DNA of 21,843 nucleotides from Chloromonas sp. AAM2 (taxonomy: Eukaryota; Chlorophyta; Chlorophyceae; Chlamydomonadales; Chlamydomonadaceae). Of this stretch, positions 1-11,181 are shown piece after piece; position 1 is the stretch's first letter, and every line of letters begins with the position of its first letter. Below the pieces are notes generated by a model, which was given only the letters and a program-made list of their open reading frames with translations, searched no databases and had not been told where the DNA came from. The translations under genes were made by a program, and so were the position numbers. The DNA lies in contig QAXH01002658.1 in the NCBI GenBank assembly GCA_004335635.1, positions 1-21,843 on the forward strand. Reading direction: 5' to 3'.

Positions 1-150
1 CTCGTCAACCATCATGGGCTCCTCTTCCCCATCCTCGCTCTGACATAGGTCAATGGAGGTTACGATCTTGGCCTCCTGTGTGTGTGCAGGGGAAGAAAAC
101 ATTGGTGCTGATTCAGTACTGTCTGAGGTTGACAGCTCAACTAGATTCGA
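1..150 (-). CDS. Internal exon of an unidentified acidic protein, cut by the left window edge
   Basis: Read on the minus strand, an acceptor (GTGATTTCAG, ending at 151) opens a 50-codon frame that stays open to position 1. The peptide begins SNLVELSTSD and ends SEDGEEEPMMVDE. It is rich in Ser, Thr, Asp and Glu, as expected of a disordered, possibly phosphorylated or nuclear segment. The rest of the gene lies to the left (downstream); I could not place upstream exons with confidence in 160-4300. The open frame, the clean acceptor and the unshuffled-looking composition are seen directly. Function is unknown and no domain is visible. A chance ORF is possible but less likely than a real exon. 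Confidence 0.55.
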
Positions 151-552
151 CTGAAATCACAACGAGCGTCGTCAGGGCATGTCATGCATCCTTATGCCGG
201 GTGCAGCATTAGCTCTCTTGCCTGCGCTGTCCCTCTGCAAGGCGGTCCCTGCGGCCCCTGCGATGCCATGCAGCAGGTACGAAGCGACACGGGTCACCGA
301 CGCGGACTATGCGCGTGACAGCGTGTTGTCTGGTTGTATGTCAGGTTACACAGGTGTGCGATAGCAACAATAGGCAATCATCACAAGCCAGGTGCGACGG
401 TGTCGGCAGGGTGTCGGCGGTGCATTACGTTGTCACGGGAAGCTGTCGAGAATGTGCGCAGGGAGAGGGTGCGCAAGATCTGGGATAAAATACGCTGGCC
501 CCTGCTTTTGGGATGACTTCAATGTTGAGGTTTTGCAGACCAGTGCTCATCC

Positions 553-580
553 GTGTGTTTGCCAGTTCTAGGACGATTTG
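553..580 (+). repeat. Dispersed 30-bp motif, copy 1
   Basis: Contains GTTTGCCAGTTCTAGGACGA, a diverged copy of the shared core GTTTGCCAGTTCTGGGAC. The A-rich left part seen in other copies is missing. Confidence 0.5.
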
Positions 581-770
581 AGTTTGGGTTAGTGACGCTG
601 TGATTGATTTGCCATGGAACTGTTTTTGTCAGTCTTGTGGGTGTCTGCGGATATCTTTTCAGAAGTGGCACTACGCCGTCCACCAGCATCACACACTCCA
701 TACCGTGGTAGAACACCACTGAGAGTGTGCCACTTCAAAGCACACACAGTGGAACTGGATACCTGGCAGG

Positions 771-800
771 CATTGTCCCGAACTGGCAAACTTCTTTTTG
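771..800 (-). repeat. Dispersed 30-bp motif, copy 2
   Basis: On the minus strand it reads an A-rich run, then AAGTTTGCCAGTTCGGGACA. It lies opposite in orientation to copy 1, about 200 bp away. Confidence 0.55.
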
Positions 801-1180
801 TTTGGGGGTGGCTTACATGTGTGTGCCGCGCCACCGCCGGTGTGTCATAATCCCCTTCACTAGTAGGTTAGACGGGTTGGAGTCCCTCCCCTCTTGTGAA
901 CATACTTGTGATTCAAGGGGCACAAGATCATCGTATGGCTGGTTCATGGCCGGGGCGACAGGGCAGGAAATTGACAGGACAGGACAGTTGACATTAAGAT
1001 GTGTATGTTCCTGCTCTTCCTCACGAAGACAACAATCTGCATGTCCTGTACAGCTTCGTAAACCTCCAGCACTCAGGAGTGCCACAGACCATCAGTGTCA
1101 CACGTGAACTTACAAGGCCGCACCGAAAACGATTTCACGGTTTCCCTGCCACCATCCTAATTCCAGAGGCGCTGCTGGTG

Positions 1181-1212
1181 ACTGTCCCGGAACTGGCAAA
1201 CATCTTTTTTTT
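1181..1212 (-). repeat. Dispersed 30-bp motif, copy 3
   Basis: On the minus strand it reads eight A, then GATGTTTGCCAGTTCCGGGA. The A-run followed by GATGTTTGCCAGTT matches copies 5 and 6 almost exactly. Confidence 0.6.
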
Positions 1213-2938
1213 GACCGGGCTTTGCAATGTTCTGTGCACGCCACAACAGACAAGAGGGTCCCCTGCTGACTCCCTCATCACTGGCCTCGTGAACAAGTGC
1301 GAACAAAAACAAGCTCGTGAAATGGCAAACATAGCACTGCAGGAGGATGCTGATCAGGTCCTGATCTTAGTTCTGCCCTCTGCACTTCATGTATCCACTG
1401 CACCAGACCAACAACAAGAACCACAACATCATTCAAAATCTATATACATCGACATCGCCTGATATCACACCTCTAGGCGATGGTTGTCCAAAGGCCCAGA
1501 GTGGGGCTTGGGCAACTCAACCCTCAAGTAGGTCAGGACTGCTGCACGTTGGCCCTCCCCACCACAGGCCCCAATCCCGTAGGACAGACCAGCAACCATT
1601 GAGGGTGATGCCATCACGTTCAGCACAATCCCAGGTGAATTTCAAATTATGCTCAAAACGACTCGTGTCCGGATCTGCCAGGGCATCGCGACAACATTGC
1701 ATGCACTACAAATGGACTGGAACAAATGGGAACACTATGATGCAGAATGTTGACAGCTCATGTGGACTGGAACAGGTTGAGACATCACACATGTGTGGCA
1801 TGTGAGCTTGCACAACATATTGAGCCACACAGTGACCGCAAGCACCTGGGTGATGAGCCCAACGATGTGGATTGTAAATGAAAGTTCGGCCTCCCCCGAC
1901 AACACGTGGCATGCACCACCTTGACATCTTGGCGGAATGATGCCACAGCTTCAAGCAGATCGCGTCCCAGATTGTCTACTGAGCACGCAAAGTAGCCAAG
2001 AGCTCGCTTGGCCCCGACATGCCAAGGCCTCATCATCGGTCTCAGGTTGAGGTTGTGGTGCAACTGATACCTTGAATGCATTAAATGCACACTCTTGTGA
2101 AGCAAGCAATTACCTTCTGTCCAGACCACTAACACCTCAACGAAATGTCAATCAAGACCCTGGAGCCGATCCTCTTGCCTCTTCAGCTATTGCGCAGACA
2201 GGACTACCATGACAACCAGAAACGAACAAAATCTCCACCATGCTTTTCCTGGCTTGTCCAATGCACCTCGTCTCTTGGTGCACCTCATCACTCCCGCTGC
2301 TCGCCAACAGCAGTCAACAGCACTGACCTTCCCGCCACAGTGCGTCTTGAATCTACAACCAATTCCACAAATCGTGTCAATGTACTGGCTAGCCTGCTGT
2401 AGACCAGTGTTACCACAACTCCTGGACTCTCGCATGCAGTGGGCTGCACTTGCCTCTTCATTAACACAAGCAGCTATCAACAGGCCCCCTGCCAATCAGA
2501 CCTGGCCACAAGAGCCACATGAGACGTCCAAGGCATGCCTGTTTTCACGTTTCTGTGACACACCCACTACAACCATTAGGCACACCGTACCAACTACTGT
2601 AGCAATGTTTTGTGGACAGCTTGTAAGCTTGGCCTGGTGATTGACGACAAACTTGTGTAAAGACAGACGTTGTTCATGATGAATACAGGAGTGCCAGCAC
2701 ACTCCACCTATGACCTATGCATGTGCAGACCTTGAAAAGTGCAGCGCTCAGAACGTACCAAAACGTCTCTGTTGCACTCAAGCCATGCACGCCAGGTGCA
2801 ACAGCTCTGGACAAGCTTCTCCGCACATCCCAAAACTCACATTCTCCTGGCAGACTTGCATAAGGGATGTGTTGCGCAAGCCAACCGGAAAACCGTTGCT
2901 GCTTCTTCATCATCTCCAACTCACACCCACAGCTAAAC

Positions 2939-2957
2939 GCACACACACACACACGCA
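2939..2957 (+). repeat. (CA)n microsatellite
   Basis: An uninterrupted CA dinucleotide run of about 8 units lies inside the C-rich stretch. Confidence 0.8.
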
Positions 2958-3656
2958 CTTCGTGCAACTCCAAAAAACACGCTTGCCATGCCAGGAAAGG
3001 CAGCAGCGTGCCCGCTGCTGCCCGGATGCAGGCGAAATGCCGCTTCAGCCGCTGCTGCAATCGTAAAGTGTCAAACAAGGCTTGACCATTCGTCACCATG
3101 CTGCAACTCATGGACAAAGCAGCCAAAAAGCCATTGATAGTGCATGGCACTTCACACCAACACACCGCAGCAGTATCAAAGACACTGCCTGATTGAGCAG
3201 CAACAGCACTGCTTACACTTGTGTCGTCGCTCGTGTCCGTAACTGGCCCGAGCCTCGGATGATGTTCAAGCAACACTATAAACACGTGTTGGAAAGGGGC
3301 CTACTTGCCAACTCGGTAGTGACGTTACTCTCGCATGTGCTTTCACCAGGGAAAGATATCAAATGCTCGCATCTCCTTGTACTCCGCATGAAACCGAAAA
3401 GGAAACCGAAATGTGTGAGACTGAGGGAGGCTGCGTGAGGGGCAGCTGTGGCTGCACCGCGCGCCAGCCAATGCCTAGTACAGAATGCCTGGGGGTGTGC
3501 CACGCTGATAGTGCAAAGCACTCGCACTACACTCCCCCTGCTTCCAGTTCACGCACTCTCCTGTGCATGGAGATGATCCGACTCAAATGACCCTTCAAAA
3601 GGTCACGTCTCTGCACCAGCACCTAGCTGACACGACTCAACTTCATTTCTGCCATT

Positions 3657-4157
3657 GTGGGTAGCTTCGTTTCTCCTCTTGGCGCGCCGTATTGCCTCTC
3701 CTCGCGACCGTATTGCCTCTCCTCGCGACCGTTTGACTCACGAAGAATTGCAGAAATCGCCCCTCCAACGAAGGGGCAGACTCAAAACCCACACTCCAAC
3801 AAAGAAACCAAAGTAACTGATGTAACCACGATGCCAAACACTCCTCTGCCAAAGTGGGCTTCCGACATAAGGCAATGTGCCGAGACAGTAGAGCTGGTTT
3901 CAACTGAACTCCGGACGAAAGAAAACCCTTTACTGGGCACATGTAACTGCATTTTACTCAGCTGCTGCCACCGCCTCACCTTCTTTTTTCACAATGAGCG
4001 GAAAGGGCATGGAACAACTGAACAACCGACTCTGGCTCTCTGTCTCATCTGCCACAGACGCACATGCGCTGCAGCCTTTACTCCGTACTCATGCACCCTC
4101 CAGCCAGGGATGAAATTGCCAGACCCCAACTGTTTTCCTCCACATTGTTGTGTCTGA
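3657..4157 (+). other. 166-codon plus-strand ORF, possibly a decayed coding remnant
   Basis: The frame has no ATG at its left end. Its middle part, around TKGQTQNPHSNKETKVTDV and KWASDIRQCAETVELVSTEL, has a protein-like composition, while its C-terminal third is Cys-rich and looks random. It starts inside a 21-bp tandem duplication (3687-3728) that adds a 7-residue repeat. I recognise no family. It could be an exon of an unseen plus-strand gene, a transposon remnant or chance. Confidence 0.2.
3687..3728. repeat. 21-bp perfect tandem duplication
   Basis: CCGTATTGCCTCTCCTCGCGA occurs twice head to tail (3687-3707 and 3708-3728), followed by a third CCGT. The unit is a multiple of three, so frames on both strands stay open across it. 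Confidence 0.9.
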
Positions 4158-4309
4158 TCGTGTGCCGCAACCTTCCCTCCATGTGGCGCTCATGGCACAT
4201 TCTTGCTGTTGCTGCCGTCGTTGCGACTAACATGATGCGTGCAGGCGTCCCTTGTTGAGTTCCCTATAAACTACCTGCGTCTGCATCTGATGACCGCCGA
4301 TGAGGTGAT

Positions 4310-7300
4310 CTAGATGCGCTGTTGCTGCATCATAGCCATGGGGCTGTGTAGGAAGTTGTGGGCCACGTTCTGTGGCGGCTCCATTTCTCCATCCACACCC
4401 TCCTCATCCACCTGAACAAAGACACAATGTTGCTACTATTGTTGATTGCTGCATTTACACCGGACAACGTGGTGACCTTTATGGCATTTTCTGCATGGCA
4501 ATACCAAGCAAGTGTAAAAAGGGACACTAGCTGCTGCAAAGCCAGGGGAATTAAAAGTAAGTTCCACCGGCGAGCGCCTTGCAGGACGCCAGGCACTGGG
4601 CAGCGGAACGACGACACGACGTATGGCACGAGCCACCTGGTTGCAACCTTTCAGCTTATGTCAATACCTTGCATTGCAGGATGCCCATACATGCATCCTG
4701 ACCCACCTTTGGCATGGCGATGTCGATGGCGATGGTGGAGCCCTTGAGGCGGTGACCGCCATGGCTCACCACGCGCTGAATGGCGGCCTCTGTTTCAAAG
4801 GTGACGAAACCAAAGCCACGGTGCTCCTGCAACGATCAGACAAGCAGACAGCAGGCGTTTCTTGGTCAGATCTTTTGCTCAGCGTGTTGGTGGCAACACA
4901 CAGCTGCTCAGCAGATCAGAATATCATAAGCGTGCCTTGACACTGTCATGAATCAACTAGATAGAACGGATGGAACCTGCTGTCTGCTCGACGGTCTGGT
5001 CCCTGGTATGGATGCTGTGAACACCATGTTTTGTCACTGTTCGGTACTTTCTGTTGTGTTGTCTTTGCATGTACCCCTCACCTGCCCCAAGTGAGACCCA
5101 CCATCTTGTTGTCCTTTGCCTTGGGCAGGTAGACGTCCATGACGTATCCGAAGCGCATGAAGTATTCCTTGACGTCAGCTTCGCTTGTGTCCTTGGACAG
5201 CTTGCCAATGAAGATGCGTGGGCCGGCACGGTGTGGCCATCTGCATTGACAATATGTGTGGCACGTGCGTACTTGCAAGGCATGCCACCCTTTGTCATCT
5301 GCACAGCATCTTGTCACAGTGTGTATCGAGGACTCACTCGCAAGGCACGGCATTGAGAACTCTCTCGAGGACTCACGCATCAAGGACTCACCCTCAAGGT
5401 ATGGATGCCCTTCATTGCAGCAAACTCACACAGGTTTAATTTTGATGATTTTGATAATGATGGATTATCACTCACCCTGTGGCTGTAGCAGCATGAGCCG
5501 CCAGTGCAGGCTCCAGTCGTTTGAGCGCGGAGGCTGCAGAGTCCAGTGACCTGCGGCTGCTCTGCGCTGCAGCGGCCGCCATGAGCTGCTGCATGGCAGC
5601 TGCTGTGCCCATGGCGGTCACGTCGGAGGGGTTGAGGCCCATGGCGCCCAGGTTGGTCAAGCGGCTCGCCTTGCTCAGAGCTGCAGCGAACAAGGCACAG
5701 GGCAGGGTTAGTTCGAGGTTCGGGTTGAATTAGGATGCAGGTCAACATCTTGTCTCCAAACTTGTGACCAGCATAACATGCAATCACGCCTTGGTGTCAA
5801 AGCAACTGTATGGTTCTAAGTGCCGCTTCATTCCTTCGGTGCTGCAGCTGGACGTGATGGACAAACTGAAAATGCGGTAAGGCTGGATGGATGCCAGCAG
5901 CCTGCGGTGCTCCCCAGGACGAGAGATTCCCAGAATGGCTGTTGAAGGGAAGCGAGAGGCGAAACTCACCGCTGGAGAGCAGGCTTGCGTTGAGCTCGTT
6001 AGATAGCGAGTGCAACGCAGTGGTGGGCGCCAGGGGCGGCAGCGCATGGTTGGACAGGTGCGCATGCATGGCGCCCATGGAGTCCGGTGCATTGCGGGCC
6101 AGTGAGTGGAGGGCGGCCGTGGTGGCCGCTGCGGCTGCAACAGCTGCAGCGTTGCCATGCAGGCCTAGCTGGCCCATGTTGAGGCTCAGGGCCTGCTGTG
6201 CACGGAGCGCCTGTTGCTGCTGCGGGGTCAGCCCTGCAAGACGCAGACAGCAGCATGGATGAGACAAATACCACGAAGCAAAACAAGCGAGTCAAAATGA
6301 ACCGTTGGCAGGCTATAGATTGTACCAGCCACATTGGTTGGCAAACACTCATCACTTCGGTCAACACATCCCAAGCCCTGTCGCAAACAAGCGCCCATGC
6401 GCATCTCGCCACAACTAATGTTCCACAGCGGAATGTGCAGGGTCTCCACTCACCCACACCCATGTCGCCGCTCTTGCTGCCGTTTGGATGGTCAAAGCCA
6501 TTGCCGCCAGCTGCGCCATTGGCTGCCATCTCGCTAAGTGCATGCAGGTCCACGCCTGCCCCCACGCCACGCCCCACCATGCCACCAAGCTCCCGATCCT
6601 CAGAGAGAGAACGCAGCTGCACAAAGAAACGTATAGAAATCATTATTGAGTAAGCGCACGTCTTATAATCACCGACGTACTGATGTCACAGCTGAATCAT
6701 TCCATCTGAAGCAATCTGACGCATTCTGGAGTGCATGAATGCCCCACACCTGTTCGCCCTGATCAAGCGCATGACACAAGGCATTTCTCACTTGTGAGTA
6801 TGCGCTGTCAATGCCGGTGTTGGCTGCACCGGGCCCCAGGTTTGAGAGCGCGGCATTGGGCATGCCCACCTGCGTCAGGCCGGGACCAATGATGCCGGCG
6901 CCTGCAATAACAGCGACAACAGCAGTGATTACAGCAACATGTCTATTGGTTGTGATTTAGACGCACAAGTCATGATAGCCGACTGAACTCAGCTGGCACA
7001 CCACCCAGTAATCCATCTTCGCAACCCCATGGTAGTTGTTAGTGGTGCTGGTGCTGGTGCCTGCAAGATGCTCGCACCGTTGTCAAATGATCGGCGCTGG
7101 TTTGCTGTGAGCGGCAGGCGGGCCAGCATGCTCTTGAGCACCGAGGGCTCCTCCTTGGGGGTTGCACGGTCAATGGCAATCTCATGCCCGTTCATCCAGT
7201 GCTTGACTGCCATCACCTGCACAGACAGGAAAACTAAAACAGCTCAGCCTGCAAGACCGCATGACATGTGGGGCCTGTCAGCTTGTGAATGACATGCAGA

Positions 7301-8755
7301 CCAATCAGGCTGCCAGCATCCAAGTTCTTGCTGTTTGAGGCAAATCCTCCCCAGCTGCGCTTTAGTTTCAGCCTATGCATGCTTCGGCCTCTGGTACACG
7401 TCTAAGCCCTTTTCAGCTATCAGTAAACCTTGGCTGACATATGCATGCTGTAATCCAGATCACGGTTTGGCTAAGTTTGCCCCACCTTCTCGACAGAGTC
7501 CGGCGAGACGTACGTGACAAAGCCAATGCCCCTGTACCCCTGCTTGCTGTGGTCCTTGGGCATGTAGGCGTCCGCCAGCTTGCCATAGGCCTCGAAGTAT
7601 GTGCGGAACTGAGACTCGCTGACGCTCGGAGGCAGGCGAGCCACGAAGATGCGGGTGGTGCGGGGAGGCGAAGGCTCGCCCTGTGCAAAGCAAGAAATGT
7701 TGCATCATAACAGTGCGTTCAATGCAGCTGCAAGTGCCAGGTGGCTGCTAAGCCAGGATGCACCGGCAGCCTAGCTAGATTCCGGCCTAGAAACAGACCA
7801 GGATGCATGCATGGGGTAAACTCCGCTGCATGTCAACCTTCACTGCTCAATCATAGGTCTGCATGACATGCTTACGATCGTACTGTCTATAATCAACTTG
7901 CTCGTTGTGTGCAGTGTCCTGACGTCAAGTCATGTGTGTTGAGCGTCCGTTGTCCAGGCGGCTGTCATGCGTCAGGTGCCATGCATGCTGCACGCACCTT
8001 TGGCAGTGCAATCTTGGCCTCGCAACGGCGGCCATCAATTGTGTGTTCAGCCGCCAACGCTCGCTGCGCTGATGCTGTATCCAGGAATGTCACAAACCCA
8101 AACCCACGAGACTTGCCTGCACAGCGCCAATGCACACACATGCTGGCATGCCTTCATGGCGCTCCTGTACAGCACCTGCTAGGGCAGTTGCAGTTGCATG
8201 CATGCCTGCCAGCGCCATGCACATAATTTACAACAGTGGCTGGGACCAAGTCACCTGGCATGCCTCCCACCTGTGTATCTGTCTTTCATGATTTCTGCCT
8301 GTTCCAGCGCTCCAAACTGTCCAAAGTAAGCCCGCAGTGTGTCCTCACTGCAAAAAGCAGAGGTGAACAAAGCAGATCAGGGACTTTTCCACAGCCGTGA
8401 CTTGAATGCACATGTGCATGCTGATGGAATACGGTCATGTGCAACCCTAGTCTGGCTGGTTTGGCGGGTCACCTAGCCAACCTTACACACGAGCGACACA
8501 GAAATAAGAAGCCCCCATGCTGAGCGTGCTTCGCGGCACGCACGTATTCGTAGCCGGAAGGTAGGATGCACGTTGCGGCGGGTGAGATGCCAAAAGCCTG
8601 CCGTACCGGAACCCTTACCTGGTGTCCCAAGGCAGCCCTAGAACAGCCAACTTTCTAGGCGGTTCGTTGGGATCCACAGCGCCGACGCCGGTCAACTCAA
8701 TGCTGTCCAGGATGCTGTGGCCTTGCGGCATGGCGTCTATGTGCCCCGTCAGCAT
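4310..8755 (-). CDS. Three-RRM RNA-binding protein (hnRNP/Musashi-like), complete, 12 exons, 589 residues
   Basis: Exons on the minus strand: 8755-8619, 8347-8271, 8116-7998, 7680-7486, 7216-7078, 6901-6792, 6616-6454, 6233-5970, 5680-5476, 5240-5102, 4826-4707, 4411-4310. All phases join and total 590 codons including TAG. The start ATG has an in-frame TGA four codons upstream. RRM1 spans residues 34-111 (RNP2 LAVLGL, RNP1 KSRGFGFVTF). RRM2 spans 121-197 (IFVARL, GYRGIGFVTY). RRM3 spans 478-556 (IFIGKL, EHRGFGFVTF). Residues 198-477 form a Gly, Ala and Gln-rich linker with a QQQQ run and alanine runs. The tail (VDEEG to QQQRI) is acidic, then Gln/Met-rich. The two-plus-one RRM layout and RNP motifs fit hnRNP A/B, Musashi and DAZAP-type proteins that bind single-stranded RNA in splicing, export or translation. 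The weak point is the exon 5 donor (GTGCGA). The RNA target is unknown. Confidence 0.93.
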
Positions 8756-9117
8756 GGCGTGAAATCAGCCCCTTGCCCTGGCTGTAGCTAGACGTAGGGC
8801 GTGCGAGTGTGCTGAGAGCTGAAGTTTAACAAAAACGCATTAGGGCACGTATGGGCGGCTCTGACCTGCACAATCAGAGCAGCATATCGGCAGCGGTGAG
8901 GGGTGCAACCCTGCCTCAACACACGGCTGGACCTCGATCGCACTGTTGTAAACTATCACTGGCCCTACACATAAACTGCAAAGGTTGCGCCTTGACATCA
9001 TCCCAGAGCTTTCGGCATTCTAGCTGCCCTCCAGCACGGCTGACAGAGAAACCCAAAGGCCTGCAGCCGCTAAGAAGAATTCCCCATGTTACAGCTCGTC
9101 ATGCTTCCTATCAAGTG
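8756..9117. other. Upstream region of the RRM gene
   Basis: This holds the 5' leader and presumably the promoter of the minus-strand RRM gene. I see no clear TATA box. An intron in the leader is possible, since on the minus strand an acceptor ending TTGTGCAG lies at about 8867. A 117-codon plus-strand ORF (8851-9204) overlaps candidate minus exons and has no recognisable domain, so I do not call it. Confidence 0.4.
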
Positions 9118-10756
9118 CTACTGGCTCTGGAATGCCTCTGCTGGGGCTGTGCCAGAACGAAACCGTCCATGCCCTTGCCGCCGCAGCACATCACCCTCTT
9201 CTAGCTCGGCTGCATGCTCGAGGCTTCTGACATCGATGAAATCATATGCAACTACGTCCAGGGACATGGAGAACACCTAACCCCAGCTCGCAGAGTGCCT
9301 TTGGCATGGACAGGTCGACTCTTGAATTACGCACCTGTTGACTGCTTATAGCTCCTTGGCGATCGTAGCTATCCGGTCCTTCCCTTCCTCCTTCGCAATA
9401 ATTCTGCAGATTTAGTGAATCCTGGGCTTATCTGCAAAACCGTGCTCCTCAAGCGGCGTGAATTTCCTTGATAGTGCTTGTTCACCGAGACAGGATGTTA
9501 ACCTGACTCAGATGAGCGTGGAACAGGCAGCAAGCCGCAGCAGAAAAACGTTACGGCAACTGCACGTGCGGGGCACGGAAAAAAGATGTTCGCCAGTTCT
9601 GGGACAATTTGACGGGTTCATTGGTGGTGACTACTCGTGTGCCCTGATGAACTGACTGATGGAACTATTACGAGTGTAACTATGCAGAGTCTCAGCGTTT
9701 CTACTGACCCTGTACTGAGTGGCACCAAGCGTGGCAGGGGCTAGTGAGCGTGTTGGGTTTGGTCTGTCATTTTTAGTCCAGGTGTCCAACCAGCCCGGCT
9801 GAGTTGTGGAACATGTGCCATTCTCGGTTATGTGGCCAAAGTTGCCTGCCTTCCTGTACATGCTATATCACATTTCACATGTTTAACGCAACTGACACTA
9901 CAACGCTGCCATGGGCTAGGCCGGCAATGACAGCTGCGCTCCGGCGTGACTTTCTGCACCAGCCATGAAACCATGAGCAGATCCTGTCAGGCTATGAAGC
10001 TCGGTTACCAGCTTTCCCCACCCAGCCCAGAGGTGGTTGCAGGAGTTAACAACATGATTGGATCCTTTTGTTCTCTGCATTTGCTGGGGTGAGCTTCTGC
10101 ACCACGCATGATGAGCAGAAATCACGTTGCGCCCAATTACAAGGAGGGAATGCACACCGGGAAGCACGCCCAACGCAAACATCAACTATTTGCGCACACT
10201 GCAAAAACATCCCCTAGTGAACGGGAATCTGGCCGTTTCAGCAAGGGGTGGTGAGGCCCTTGTGGCCATCACCCCACAGAACGCAGCAACAACTCGCACG
10301 GCTGTGTCGTTATAGGGCCACGGATTCGACAGGCCATCACCCCACAGAACACAGCAACAACTCGCACGACCGTGTCACAAGCGTTACTCTCACTCTGACG
10401 TCACTAGTGTGCGTCTTCTAGTATGACGTCATCTAAAATACAATTACTGGTCCAATTACTGGCCCGCAAATCGTTTGTGTCAAGTGCATGGGGGAGTCTG
10501 TTCATTCCAACTACTCATTTGATAATGCCTCCAGAGCAATCCACACCAGCCAAGCTAAGCGGGTGTGCCCAAGTGCCACACACCCGCCTTGCCTGCGCTG
10601 AAATGACATGGCTCTTGTCAGCAGAATCAGTCCCTTGTCACGATTTCCCACACACTCTTCCCTCAGTTTGTGAAGCTGACTGCGGTGACTGCCAACCAGA
10701 GGCTTTGAGCAATCAGTGGTGGCTGAGTCAGCCTCCTTGACGACCAGGGTTGGCAT
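9118..10756 (-). CDS. Tentative small multi-exon gene, unknown product
   Basis: A minus-strand ATG at 10756 opens an 81-codon frame whose first 55 residues look like real protein (MPTLVVKEADSATTDC, then SQLHKLREECVGNRDKG). It could leave through a GC donor (CGCAG before GCAAGG) or through GTGTGT, both phase 2. A phase-2 acceptor near 10097 would continue with SSPQQMQRTKGSNHVV. Further down, an exon at 9403-9335 (donor CAG before GTGCGT) joins in phase to 9276-9118, which reads VFSMSLDVVAYDFIDV and AAELEEGDVLRRQGHG and ends in TAG. An alternative frame of the 9403 exon ends DRIATIAKEL then a stop. I recognise no family, the middle exons are not settled, and these pieces might belong to more than one transcript. 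Confidence 0.3.
9579..9611 (+). repeat. Dispersed 30-bp motif, copy 4
   Basis: An A-run is followed by GATGTTCGCCAGTTCTGGGA and CAATTTG. It matches copy 5 over about 30 bp with one change in the core. Confidence 0.65.
10264..10376. repeat. Two 45-bp direct repeats 68 bp apart
   Basis: 10264-10308 and 10332-10376 both begin GGCCATCACCCCACAGAAC and differ at about three positions. The 23 bp between them is unrelated. They lie inside the span of the tentative minus-strand gene, probably in an intron. Confidence 0.85.
10396..10431. promoter_or_regulatory. Paired TGACGTCA palindromes (bZIP/CRE-type sites)
   Basis: TGACGTCA occurs at 10396-10403 and 10424-10431, 28 bp apart. CTAG words between them make the whole block a near-dyad. 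TGACGTCA is the classic full site for ATF/CREB and plant TGA-type bZIP factors. Whether it works here is inference. It lies about 330 bp inside the tentative small gene, about 1.6 kb upstream of the RRM gene start. Confidence 0.35.
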
Positions 10757-11181
10757 GAAGAAGTGAAAACAGTTAAAATGAGCACCCAGAGCACTCGACG
10801 TCGTCGCAAAGCCCTGCTGTTGATTACCAAGGCGCAGGCTGCTTTGTCGCGAAGTGCCCGCTGTTTGCCTTCAATTGAGTTTTAAAGGTGGCCCCTTTGT
10901 TGTCTGGAGGAGCTGCCAAGTGTCCCCTCCTCAAGACGATTCCCCTCTTGTTGTCCAAAGACGCCCCCTCTTGTTGCCTAGAAGGGCCCCTTTTGAGTTT
11001 GGGTGAGGTTTCCAAGTGCCTGCTCTGGTTGCCTAGAGAAGCTGCTGCAGTTAGCGTTGCACCACCGGAGTTGCTGCAGCTGGTCCAGACGAGGAGCCCC
11101 CTCTTGTTTTCTAGAGTAAGCCCATCTTTGATGTTAGCCTTGAAGTTTGCCTTCATTTCTGCAGGAGCTTGTTTTTGCAGT
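10757..11181. other. 3' region of the coiled-coil gene with degenerate G-rich repeats
   Basis: This lies between the stop of the coiled-coil gene (11182) and the next minus-strand ATG. On the minus strand, variants of ACAACAAGAGGGG recur about every 30 to 60 bp between 10880 and 11115 (for example near 10900, 10945, 10970 and 11100). The repeats keep a 127-codon minus frame (10824-11207) and a 110-codon plus frame (10888-11220) open. In the minus frame they give recurring NKRG-like peptides. I treat both as by-products of the repeat. Confidence 0.5.

Larger units (their letters stand above)
151..4309. other. Long stretch without a supportable gene; C-rich plus strand, decayed ORFs
   Basis: No exon chain with matching phases was found here. 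Many overlapping ORFs of 60 to 200 codons exist on both strands. Examples are a 203-codon minus frame at 2674-3285, a 143-codon plus frame at 2209-2640 and a 166-codon plus frame at 3657-4157. None shows a domain or catalytic motif I recognise. From about 1400 to 4250 the plus strand has clearly more C than G, unlike the gene-bearing part of the window. Three copies of a dispersed motif of about 30 bp lie at 553, 771 and 1181. The stretch could be a decayed transposable element, long introns of the left-edge gene, or spacer. Confidence 0.5.

Noticed and set aside
4436..4636. 66-codon minus frame between the last two exons of the RRM gene, in phase with an upstream acceptor (cryptic exon)
   Set aside because: No good donor follows, and the composition becomes intron-like; exon 4826-4707 joins 4411-4310 directly in phase.
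5891..6262. 123-codon plus ORF rich in Ala and Cys
   Set aside because: It is the antisense of the Gln/Ala-rich exon 6233-5970 of the RRM gene.
5999..6643. 214-codon minus ORF
   Set aside because: It reads through an intron of the RRM gene and out of frame in exon 6233-5970; the spliced frame with matching phases explains the region better.
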